A DNA stretch of 64,000 bases, taken from the NCBI RefSeq assembly GCF_900141665.1, contig NZ_FQYI01000008.1, positions 1-64,000 of the forward strand. The letters are read 5' to 3'. Below the pieces are notes generated by a model. The model did not search any database. It worked only from the letters and a program-made list of their open reading frames with translations, and was not told the origin of the DNA. The translations under genes were made by a program, and so were the position numbers. The stretch is from Cruoricaptor ignavus (GTDB lineage: Bacteria > Bacteroidota > Bacteroidia > Flavobacteriales > Weeksellaceae). Of the stretch, positions 51,611 to 59,714 are shown in pieces. How positions within the stretch are numbered: the stretch's first letter is position 1; every line of letters starts with the position of its first letter.

Positions 51611-51666
51611 CAAAGTTAGAGCGCATTTCTGGGGCGAATGTTAATGGATGTTTAATTTTAGGTTAA
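51611..51666 (-). promoter_or_regulatory. susC1 promoter with 11-bp TTAAC direct repeats (Pho-box-like)
   Basis: On the minus strand three units, TTAAC (51666-51662), TTAAA (51655-51651) and TTAAC (51644-51640), are spaced exactly 11 bp apart. Then 21 bp lead to a perfect -7 box TAACTTTG (51618-51611). No TTTG -33 element is present; the proximal unit takes its place. This is the classical layout of PhoB/PhoP-activated promoters. Confidence 0.6.
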
Positions 51667-51823
51667 CATTTTTTTGGGAAAAATCAAAAAAGAGCAACTT
51701 TTAATAGTTTAAACTTCTAAGGCTCAGCAGGATAGGCCTCAAAGCAAAAATTTAATATTGCCCATCGCAAATTTATCCGTATACAAGGCTGTTAGCCTTA
51801 TCCAACCATCTTTTTATCCTAAT

Positions 51824-51854
51824 AAAAAAACCGCCAGCCATAGCGGCAGGCGGC
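51824..51854 (-). terminator. Terminator of SusCD operon 2
   Basis: CCGCC (51831-51835) and GGCGG (51849-51853) pair around a loop that can form an inner GCC/GGC stem. On the minus strand seven T residues follow. It closes operon 2, 20 bp after the PA14-phosphoesterase stop. Confidence 0.8.
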
Positions 51855-51873
51855 GATATAGTCATAAAAAATT

Positions 51874-53298
51874 TCAATGCGAAAGCATCTCAGCCGGGAT
51901 ATTCTGCTCAGGGATCCCGATGCTGGAGATGCCCACATCCAGCACCTGCCCCATATAGTCCTCGAAGTATAGCACCTCTATTTTGTGGTAACCTTCCTCC
52001 AGCGCCACTATGCCCTCTTTGCGCTGCGCGCTGTGTCCGCCATCGTTATCTACAATGGTTTGGCCATCTATTTTAATAACGGAGCCGTCGTCAGAGTAGC
52101 TGTAAAATTTATAAAAAGCAGTCTCGGGAATGCGGATATACCCGCTAAAGGACAGAGCAAAGTGGTCATCTGCGGCGGCATTCTCAAGGTCTATTTTAGT
52201 TGCAGTACCGCTTTTCAGTTCTTTCAGGTTCCCAATTTCCTTTACCGATTTTACTTTTCCTTCGTAATAACTGTAATGCAGGCCTTCTTTACTTGGTTTC
52301 ACATTCTGCGCTTTCAGAACTTTGGTTTTTTCGCTAATTTCCGAAAGCCCGGACGGGAAACTGTAAGGAAATTTCCTGCCGGAAGGCAGCGACAGATAGG
52401 ATGAAAAAGCAAACTGATCTTCTTTTAAAGTTATCACTCTGCCGCCCTGCTCCAGCCTGCCGTAGCCATCGTTGCCGGTCTTCGCACCGTAGCCAAGCGC
52501 AACCCCGCGGTAGCTTCCGATATAATTGTTATCGTGGTCGTGCCCGCAGAAAACGCCAATTACATCCTTGCGCTCCAGGATAGCGGCCATCAAGCCACTG
52601 TTTACCGCCGCCGAAGATACATCTTCATTTGCTTCTCCCACTTTTGCCGGGTCCTTCGCCACCACCGCGAACTCCGGCAACGGGATATGGAAGAACATCA
52701 GCGCGGGCAAAGTTTTCCCTGCAGATTTTTCAATCCGTTCGCTTTCTTCGGCGTACCAGGAGATTTGGTCGCGCTTAATCCACGCATAGTTGCCAAGCTT
52801 AGGGTTGCGGGTGTAATCCCCGCTGTCTAAGAAATAAAGCGTAGCGGCCGGTTTGTTGGTTTTTGAAGAATGCACCGGGAGCGAGAAATTTGCAACGCCT
52901 GCCACAGAGCCCTTTTCACCAACAAAATGCGGGAAAGTTTTCAGAAAATCAAAAGATTGTGCATTAGTCCAGTCCTGCTCGCCATCGTGGTTTCCGAAGA
53001 CCAAAGTCCACGGCACGCCTGCCTCCTCTATGATTTTGCCCAGGTTTCTCCAGCCGTCCCTCATCGGGATACAGTTGACATTATCGCCATCCAGCACGAT
53101 GAAATCAGGCTTTTCAGCCGCTATTATCCTGCGGAGGGTTTCCGTAGTTTTATTGGTATATTTCGGCTCATTGCTCCAGTGTATATCCGTAAACTGGAGG
53201 ATTTTAAGCTCACCATCAGAATTAAATTTTAGCTGATTTTTCTGCGCGTACGCCATTGCTACGGCAGAAAGCAACAATGCAAAAAAGAATTTTTTCAT
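51874..53298 (-). CDS. Exported metallophosphoesterase with PA14-like C-terminus
   Basis: A 474-residue exported enzyme (signal MKKFFFALLLSAVAMAYA). Phosphoesterase motifs FTDIHWSNE, LDGDNVN, FGNHDGE, MFFHIPLPEF and GHDHDNNYIG supply the metal ligands of the purple-acid/calcineurin group. Residues about 340-474 are a PA14-type beta domain (LHYSYYEGKVKSV...YKFYSYSDDGSVIKIDGQTIVDN...GYHKIEVLYFED), likely binding carbohydrate or a surface polymer. It overlaps the upstream phosphatase gene by 4 bp and is last in operon 2. Confidence 0.92.
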   Translation of the reverse strand: MKKFFFALLLSAVAMAYAQKNQLKFNSDGELKILQFTDIHWSNEPKYTNKTTETLRRIIAAEKPDFIVLDGDNVNCIPMRDGWRNLGKIIEEAGVPWTLVFGNHDGEQDWTNAQSFDFLKTFPHFVGEKGSVAGVANFSLPVHSSKTNKPAATLYFLDSGDYTRNPKLGNYAWIKRDQISWYAEESERIEKSAGKTLPALMFFHIPLPEFAVVAKDPAKVGEANEDVSSAAVNSGLMAAILERKDVIGVFCGHDHDNNYIGSYRGVALGYGAKTGNDGYGRLEQGGRVITLKEDQFAFSSYLSLPSGRKFPYSFPSGLSEISEKTKVLKAQNVKPSKEGLHYSYYEGKVKSVKEIGNLKELKSGTATKIDLENAAADDHFALSFSGYIRIPETAFYKFYSYSDDGSVIKIDGQTIVDNDGGHSAQRKEGIVALEEGYHKIEVLYFEDYMGQVLDVGISSIGIPEQNIPAEMLSH

Positions 53299-55115
53299 GG
53301 TTTAATATTTAGCGCGTTCAAGATTTTATAAAAAACTGCGGTATTTTCATAAAAACCGACAAACCGCTCTGCCCCGGAGCCATAGGCGAAAACGGATACC
53401 GGCAGCGCGGTGTGGTCGTTGGTGCTCTGCTGAGCAAATATGCGCCCAGTTTTCAGATCTCCATCCAGCAGCGTGACGCCGCCGGTTTCGTGGTCGCCTA
53501 TTACGATTACGAGGGTTTCCCTGTTCTCGTCTGCGAATCGCATCGCCCTGCCCACTGCCTCGTCAAAATCGAGCAGCTCGTCCACCATTTTGCCGAATTC
53601 ATTGGAATGCAGATTGATATCCGTGCGGGAAGCTTCTGCCATTATAAAAAAACCCTTTTTATTCCGGCTTAAAACTTTTAGAGTTTTTTCAAGAGTATTA
53701 ATAAGCCAGTTGCCACGCTCGGCGAAATTTTTTGAAGCCAAGGGATCCATTATCAATGCTCTTTCCCCTTGAAAATCCGCAATTTCGGAATTACTGAAGA
53801 TGTTAATTTTTTGTGATTTAAATTTTTCCTTCTCCGCCTCGGAAAGTTCCACTGCCGGTGCGCCGGCGAGGATTTTCACTCCAGAATCCGCGAACTGCTG
53901 AAGGATCGTGCGGCTGTCGTCCCGGTTGTCCGTATGCGCGTAGAAGTCTGCAGGCGTGGCATCTGTAACATCGCCCGTGGAGATGAGCCCGCTCACGATA
54001 CCTTTTTCTTTCAAAATTTCCGGCAGAAGGCGCAGCGGCTTGCCCAGAGGATCTACCCCTACGAAATTATTATTGGTCTTTACCCCGGAGGAAAACGCCG
54101 TGGAACCTGGCGCGGAATCCGTGACAAAAGCATTGGCAGAGTTGGTTTTGGAGATCCCGGTGTAAGGCATTCTAAAAATATTCAGGCTGCCGCGGTTGGC
54201 TGTGTATGCCGCGTAAAGCTGAGGTAGCGCCACGCCGTCGGCAATCATTAAAACGACATTCTTAGCCCGTGTTTTAAATTTGGGAAACTTCGGGTGGTAA
54301 GCCTCAAAGGAAGTGTGGCTGCGGTACTCATTCTTTGGAATTTGGTTGAGGAAGGCTGCCAGCTCGGGGATTTTGTCGGTATTGATGAAATCCGCGCCTG
54401 CATCCATAAGGTTTACCCAGGCATTCGCAAAATCCGGCGCACCCCAGAAGCGGATGGCCTTGCCCTGCAGATGCGCCTGCCGAACAGCTTCCCGCACTTT
54501 CGCCGATTCCTCATCCCGCATAATGCCCTTACCATTCCATTTGGTATAATCCCTGAGCGGCGCACTGAACATGCCCACCCTTCCCAGCTGATCGGGCGAG
54601 TATTCTTTCGTTAAATCTCCGTCAAAAAAAAGATATTCAGGGTAATTTTTGAACTCTGAAGGCTGCGGCACATTGCCCGTAATGATGAGTTTCACAGTTT
54701 TATTCTGCGTAATAATCTGATACTTAGAATCCAGCAGGCGCACCAGCGCGGGCAATTCTGATCTGTAATCGCTCTTCATTTCTATGAAAAGTATCAGCTT
54801 CTCCATTTTATCTGCGCGGATGCTGCCATTGTTTTCGCGGAGTAAGACGGCGATGGGCTCCAGGTAAAGCTTCTCCAGGGTACGATCTGAAGTGAGCTCG
54901 TGCGGGTCGTGGCCAATCAAAAGCTGATTGTTTTGGTAAAACACATCTGCCTCAATGGAGCCAAAACCCGCATAATAGGCCGTCCAAAAAGGTATGGGCT
55001 GATGATAATCGTTGTGGGAATGCGCATTCCGCACGGAATAATCGGAAAAATTTTGCGCAGAAAGTTCTGCGCAAAATCCTGAAACCAAAAATATAAAGAA
55101 AAATAGTTTTTTCAT
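53295..55115 (-). CDS. Fusion of PI-PLC/GDPD-like domain and PhoA-type alkaline phosphatase
   Basis: A 606-residue exported protein (signal MKKLFFFIFLVSGFCAELSA). Residues about 28-255 match the PI-PLC/GDPD-like group: AHSHNDYHQP (His32, His34), SIEADVFY (Glu55, Asp57) and IGHDPHEL (His69). Residues about 280-606 form an alkaline phosphatase: NVVLMIADG (Asp293), VTDSAPGSTAF with nucleophile Ser334, AEASRTDINLHSN, and GDHETGGV, with a final His in NDHTALPV. The first domain would cut phosphodiesters and the second would release phosphate from the monoester product. That coupling is inferred. Third gene of operon 2, overlapping the next by 4 bp. Confidence 0.88.
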   Translation of the reverse strand: MKKLFFFIFLVSGFCAELSAQNFSDYSVRNAHSHNDYHQPIPFWTAYYAGFGSIEADVFYQNNQLLIGHDPHELTSDRTLEKLYLEPIAVLLRENNGSIRADKMEKLILFIEMKSDYRSELPALVRLLDSKYQIITQNKTVKLIITGNVPQPSEFKNYPEYLFFDGDLTKEYSPDQLGRVGMFSAPLRDYTKWNGKGIMRDEESAKVREAVRQAHLQGKAIRFWGAPDFANAWVNLMDAGADFINTDKIPELAAFLNQIPKNEYRSHTSFEAYHPKFPKFKTRAKNVVLMIADGVALPQLYAAYTANRGSLNIFRMPYTGISKTNSANAFVTDSAPGSTAFSSGVKTNNNFVGVDPLGKPLRLLPEILKEKGIVSGLISTGDVTDATPADFYAHTDNRDDSRTILQQFADSGVKILAGAPAVELSEAEKEKFKSQKINIFSNSEIADFQGERALIMDPLASKNFAERGNWLINTLEKTLKVLSRNKKGFFIMAEASRTDINLHSNEFGKMVDELLDFDEAVGRAMRFADENRETLVIVIGDHETGGVTLLDGDLKTGRIFAQQSTNDHTALPVSVFAYGSGAERFVGFYENTAVFYKILNALNIKP

Positions 55116-55129
55116 GACACTACAGCCCT

Positions 55130-56638
55130 TTACCAGCCCTCGTTTTGTTTGATGATACCTTTACTGTTTGTGATCACGCGCTGCGGCACCGCCCACACAT
55201 TATGCACACTCGGGTTGAATGTTCTTGCCGGCCATACTACTTTGCCATCCACCCCGTGGAGTGGTTTGGCGTAGGCCGCCTGAGCATCGCCCCAGCGTAC
55301 AAGGTCGCGGTGACGGTCTGCCCATTCCCCGGCAAGTTCGCATCTGCGCTCGTGTTTCAGGTCTGCCATTGTGGCATTGGTTTTAGGAGATAGCCCTGCT
55401 CTGCGACGGATCATATTAATTTCTGCATCCGCATTTTTTCCTTGTTTAAGTAGTGCCTCAGCCTTGATGAGGATTACTTCTGCATATCTCATGATGGGTA
55501 CGGCGAGGTCTGTATTGGGATAGTCTCCATCGGGGCTTACATGGCCGGCTTTCAGATCATATTTGAAGGCATCCATGTACTTATTAAACTGGTAGCCACT
55601 CAGTGAGTTCGTGGAAGAGTATGAGCGTTCTTTGCCGTTGAACATAAATTTGTCTCCAGGCTTCAGAATGGTGACTTCTCTTCTCTCATCTCCCGGCTCA
55701 AATTCATCGTAAAGTTCCTTGGTGGGCTGAAAATAGCCCCAGCCATTATATTCGCCCCAGCCTTTGTTCTCCAGCATTACCCCGGGCAAGATGCTGCCCC
55801 ACGCCCCGAACCCGGGAGTGGAAGGTACGGAGTGGATGTACTCGGAGCCATAGTTGTTTTCTGCTTTAAATACATCGGCATATTTTGGGAGAAGGGCACG
55901 CTTGCCATCAGTCATTACCTTTCCGGCCCAATATTCAGCATTTTTCCAATCTTCCATGAAAAGGTAAGTTTTAGCGAGAAGCGCCATCGCGGCCACTTTA
56001 TGAGGGCGGCCATAATCGGTAGCCGGCAGGGCTTCCTGCGCCGGGAGCAGGTCTACTGCTCGTTTCAGGTCTCGGACGATCATGTTGTAGTTTTCCATCA
56101 CATTTGCGGCACGCGGGATGGCTTCCAGCGATGCCTCAGCTGTGGGATCTACTATCGGCACGCCGGCTTTGCTGTTGCCGTAGTTTGAAGCAAGTTCAAA
56201 ATACATCCTGGAGCTCATAAAAAGCGCCTCTCCGAGATATTTGTTTTTAACCTGCTGACTTGCCTGAATCCGGTCGATATTTTTAATAATCTGGTTTGCG
56301 CGGAATATTATCGTATAGCGCATATCCCATTGCTTGTCCAGATCACCGGCGCCGATGTAGGCGCTGCTGAAGTTTTTAGCATTATCTGCCTCGCCCTTGG
56401 AGCGGCCTGTAATCATATCATCAGATGCGTTGATGTACCAAAACAAGCCTCTGCCGTAGAATTCAGAATCGTAGATCAGGCGGTACATTGCATTGGCACC
56501 GGTAATCAGATCGTATTCGGTATTCCAGAAGGTAGCCTCTGTGGGCGGCCCTTGGGGGGCGATGTCCAGCTCCCTGTCGCAGGATGTAAGAGAAATTGCT
56601 AAGAAAGATGCGGCAATTATTTTATTCCAGTTTTTCAT
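55130..56638 (-). CDS. SusD/RagB-type outer-membrane lipoprotein, pair 2
   Basis: A 502-residue RagB/SusD lipoprotein (signal MKNWNKIIAASFLAISLTSC). It begins DRELDIAPQGPPTEATFWNTEYDLITGANAMY as in classic SusD, contains VAAMALLAKTYLFMEDWKNAEYWA (TPR-like) and ends in RRRAGLSPKTNATMADLKHERRCELAGEWADRHRDLVRWG, the family hallmark. It is of the RagB/SusD branch, different from the SusD-like type of pair 1. 15 bp after susC2. Confidence 0.95.
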   Translation of the reverse strand: MKNWNKIIAASFLAISLTSCDRELDIAPQGPPTEATFWNTEYDLITGANAMYRLIYDSEFYGRGLFWYINASDDMITGRSKGEADNAKNFSSAYIGAGDLDKQWDMRYTIIFRANQIIKNIDRIQASQQVKNKYLGEALFMSSRMYFELASNYGNSKAGVPIVDPTAEASLEAIPRAANVMENYNMIVRDLKRAVDLLPAQEALPATDYGRPHKVAAMALLAKTYLFMEDWKNAEYWAGKVMTDGKRALLPKYADVFKAENNYGSEYIHSVPSTPGFGAWGSILPGVMLENKGWGEYNGWGYFQPTKELYDEFEPGDERREVTILKPGDKFMFNGKERSYSSTNSLSGYQFNKYMDAFKYDLKAGHVSPDGDYPNTDLAVPIMRYAEVILIKAEALLKQGKNADAEINMIRRRAGLSPKTNATMADLKHERRCELAGEWADRHRDLVRWGDAQAAYAKPLHGVDGKVVWPARTFNPSVHNVWAVPQRVITNSKGIIKQNEGW

Positions 56639-56653
56639 ATTTAGTTTTATTTT

Positions 56654-59488
56654 TTAAAGTCCAACATTTAACCCGAAGAGAACGGTGCGCGCCTGTGGAT
56701 AGCGGCCAATATCAATACCATAGTTATTCATCCCCACTTCAGGATCGAAGCCTTTGTAGTTTGTAAAGGTCACAAGGTTATCTGCCGTGATGTAAATTCT
56801 GACTGATTTGATGTCGATCATCTCGGTGTATTTCAGCGGGAGCGTGTAGCCCACGGTAAGGTTTTTCAGGCGGAGATAATCTCCTTTCTCAATGTAGAAA
56901 TCCGACACGCGTGAGTAGTTCCCGGAAGGGTCCCCAATCGCCAAGCGAGGGATAGAGGCACCGGTATTGTTCGGCGTCCAGGCGTTGAGGATATCTGTAT
57001 CCATATTGTAATTCTGTCCTGTACCGCCCGGGTTCAGGGTGATGAATTTCAGCCCGTTGAAAATCTTGCTACCGTACACCCCCTGGAAGAATGCGTTGAT
57101 GTCGAAGCCTTTATAGCTGAAATTAGCGCTGAAGCCGTAGTTGAGTTTAGGATAAGGATTCCCGAGGTAAACCATATCATCGTTGTTCAGCCTGCCGGTA
57201 TTGCCTTCTTTTTTAAGGAATTTAATGTCGCCGGGCTTCGCATTCGGCTGGATCAGCACTCCATTGGCATCCTTGTAATTATTGATTTCCTCCTGAGACT
57301 GGAAGAGACCCGCAGTTTTATAACCGTAGAATGAGTACAAAGCATCGCCCACGACTACTCTGGTAGGATATAGCACGCCGCGGACACTGTTGTTCATCGC
57401 AATCTGCTGTACCGGCATTTCCTTCACCTTGTTCTGAAGGTGGCTCAGGTTGGCATTAAAGCTGTAAAAAATCTCTCTTGCGCGCGGTCCCTGAAAGTTG
57501 AGGCCGATCTCGTATCCTTTATCCTCAAAAAGCCCCGCGTTTATGAAGGTGGTCTTGTAACCCGCCGTGATTGGCAAAGGCACTTCAAAAATCTGGTCTT
57601 TGGATTTTTTGATGAAATAATCTGCGGTGAGCGTCAGGCGGCTGTTCAGGAAGCCCATATCGATACCGAAGTCAGTCTGCTCAGATTTACCCCATTTCAA
57701 ATTAGGGTTCGGGTATACACTTGGGAAGTATGCTACATTCGGCTGAGGGTCCTGGCCAAATATGATGTAATTTTCCCTCCTCATTACTGGATTTACAGCG
57801 TCATACGATATGCCGCCGAGATTCCCCAGCACACCATAGCTCGCACGCAATTTGAAATCCCTCATCCAGCTTACATTCTCAAAGAAGCTCTCTCTGCCAA
57901 GGCCCCATGCCCCGGAAACAGCGTAGTAGTTTTCATAACGGTTATCTTTAGATACCATAGAGGATCCGTCGCGGCGGCCCAGCAAGCTTATAATGTATCT
58001 GCTTCTATAATCGTAATTCACGCGGCCAAGCAGCGATGTGAGCGCATCAGAATATTTATAGCTGGATACATTTTTATTATCATTGGCATTTACCAGATAT
58101 TGGTAGTTTGGGTGCTCATTTCTAAAATCCTCCCCCCTTGCTGAGAAGCCATCTGATATGTTTTTCTGGAATGTATAGCCTACCGTAGCATCTATAGTAT
58201 GACCGCTGAATGTTTTTTTATAGCTTAGAATCTGTTCGGCAAGGCTGCTGGACATGTTGCTGGAATTCTGCTCAAGCCTGTTGAAGTCGAATATCTTTCC
58301 AACCTCTAACACACGGTGCGTGAATTCCTTGCTGTCTGCCAGGCGGAAGGTTTGTGAAAAGTTTGAACGGAATTTCAGCCCGTCCAGCAGGGAGATCTCA
58401 ACATAAGGATTGATAAGAATCTCGTGGGTTGGGTTTTTATAGGTAAGTCTTTTCAGGTAGGCCACGGGGTTGATCATATCGCCGTAGCTCCCTGCCACGC
58501 TGATCGGCAGGCCGGAGAAATTTCCGTTCTGATCATAGACAGGAACATTCGACGGGTAATACATTGCTGCGAGAATAGCGCCCGTATAGCCGCTGGCCGT
58601 GTTGGCCGAATTGCCGTCAGAAAAATGATAATACATATTTTCGCCGATTTTCAGCCAATCATTTACCGTGTGGTCGGAATTTACCCGGAAGCTATACCTT
58701 TTAGCCTGGGTGTTGTCTAAAATTCCCTCCATAGAGCGGTGGTTCATACCAACGAAGAAACGAGAGCTGTCCCCACCGCCCGTCAGGTTGATATTGTACT
58801 CCTGAGTAACACCCGTGCGAAATATTTCCTCCACCCAGTCAGTTCTCGTAATAGCGCCATCAGGATATTTAGCAGGATCAAAAGCATCTGGAACCGCCTT
58901 CCCTTCATTCTGGTAGGCCTGCGTCATCACGCTCTGGAATTCAGAAGCATTTAGGGAATGCCTAAGTTTCCAGGCCTTGGAAATCCCATATTTAGCATCC
59001 AGCTCTACATTTAGAGCGCCTCTTTTGCCTTGTTTCGTGCTAATAAGAACCACACCACCGGAAGCCCGCGCTCCATAGATGGCGGCAGAGGCGTCCTTCA
59101 GCACAGAGATGGATTCAACATCATTCGGGTTAATGTTCGGCGTACCTTCGAAAACTACGCCATCTACCACATACAGGGGAGCCTCACCATTGATGCCCCC
59201 AAGGCCGCGGATATTTACGCGCGGTGAGGAAGTCGGATCACCGCCCTCATTGATCACAGTGACGCCAGGAGCCTTCCCCTGAAGTGCGGAACCTACTCCT
59301 GAGAGCGATCTGGAGCCGATTTTATCCAGCTCTACCTGAGATACCGCGTTCGAAACTTTGGATTTCCTCTGGCTGCCGTATCCGACTACCACCACCTCTT
59401 CGATTGTTTTCTCTCTGAGGCTGTCTGCCGTCTGAGCCGCCATGGTTCCGATGCACAGCAGCGAAACCGGGATGAATAGTTTGTTCAT
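56654..59488 (-). CDS. SusC/RagA TonB-dependent transporter, pair 2
   Basis: A 944-residue outer-membrane transporter (signal MNKLFIPVSLLCIGTMAAQT). TonB-box-like IEEVVVVGYGSQRKSKV is followed by plug motifs LQGKAPGVTVINEGGDPTSSPRVNIRGLGGI and DASAAIYGARASGGVVLISTKQG. The barrel ends TVLFGLNVGL. Like its paralogue it has no N-terminal carboxypeptidase-regulatory domain. It is the first gene of operon 2, with SusD2, the phosphatase fusion and the PA14 phosphoesterase downstream. Confidence 0.96.
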   Translation of the reverse strand: MNKLFIPVSLLCIGTMAAQTADSLREKTIEEVVVVGYGSQRKSKVSNAVSQVELDKIGSRSLSGVGSALQGKAPGVTVINEGGDPTSSPRVNIRGLGGINGEAPLYVVDGVVFEGTPNINPNDVESISVLKDASAAIYGARASGGVVLISTKQGKRGALNVELDAKYGISKAWKLRHSLNASEFQSVMTQAYQNEGKAVPDAFDPAKYPDGAITRTDWVEEIFRTGVTQEYNINLTGGGDSSRFFVGMNHRSMEGILDNTQAKRYSFRVNSDHTVNDWLKIGENMYYHFSDGNSANTASGYTGAILAAMYYPSNVPVYDQNGNFSGLPISVAGSYGDMINPVAYLKRLTYKNPTHEILINPYVEISLLDGLKFRSNFSQTFRLADSKEFTHRVLEVGKIFDFNRLEQNSSNMSSSLAEQILSYKKTFSGHTIDATVGYTFQKNISDGFSARGEDFRNEHPNYQYLVNANDNKNVSSYKYSDALTSLLGRVNYDYRSRYIISLLGRRDGSSMVSKDNRYENYYAVSGAWGLGRESFFENVSWMRDFKLRASYGVLGNLGGISYDAVNPVMRRENYIIFGQDPQPNVAYFPSVYPNPNLKWGKSEQTDFGIDMGFLNSRLTLTADYFIKKSKDQIFEVPLPITAGYKTTFINAGLFEDKGYEIGLNFQGPRAREIFYSFNANLSHLQNKVKEMPVQQIAMNNSVRGVLYPTRVVVGDALYSFYGYKTAGLFQSQEEINNYKDANGVLIQPNAKPGDIKFLKKEGNTGRLNNDDMVYLGNPYPKLNYGFSANFSYKGFDINAFFQGVYGSKIFNGLKFITLNPGGTGQNYNMDTDILNAWTPNNTGASIPRLAIGDPSGNYSRVSDFYIEKGDYLRLKNLTVGYTLPLKYTEMIDIKSVRIYITADNLVTFTNYKGFDPEVGMNNYGIDIGRYPQARTVLFGLNVGL

Positions 59489-59513
59489 AAAGATTTGCTC
59501 AAAATTTTCATGG

Positions 59514-59569
59514 CAAAATTATATCGGCAAAACCTTTTTTGAGCGAATATCATATTAATAAATTATTAA
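59514..59569 (-). promoter_or_regulatory. susC2 promoter with in-phase TTAAT repeats
   Basis: Minus-strand units TTAAT (59569-59565) and TTAAT (59558-59554) are 11 bp apart. A degenerate TTCGC (59547-59543) occupies the third in-phase position, 21 bp before the -7 box TAATTTTG (59521-59514). The register equals that of susC1, though AT-richness makes it weaker evidence. Confidence 0.45.
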
Positions 59570-59663
59570 ATTAATCGGCTGTTTTTTTACATATTTGTTA
59601 AATTTTGAAAGAAATGACATTTATCATAAACATTATGATTCCAGTTTAAGAGATTGCAATCCA

Positions 59664-59693
59664 CAAAAAAAAGCCACCCTATGAGGATGGCTT
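59664..59693 (-). terminator. Terminator of the choice-of-anchor I gene
   Basis: AAGCCACCCT (59671-59680) and AGGATGGCTT (59684-59693) pair with one mismatch. On the minus strand a long T run follows. It lies 22 bp after the stop of the 894-aa gene. Confidence 0.8.
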
Positions 59694-59714
59694 TTCTTAA
59701 TGCAAAAAACTCGA

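Noticed and set aside
57440-58144. Long plus-strand open frame of 234 codons inside susC2
   Set aside because: It is antisense to a gene with clear SusC motifs along its whole length; the translation has no recognisable domain.
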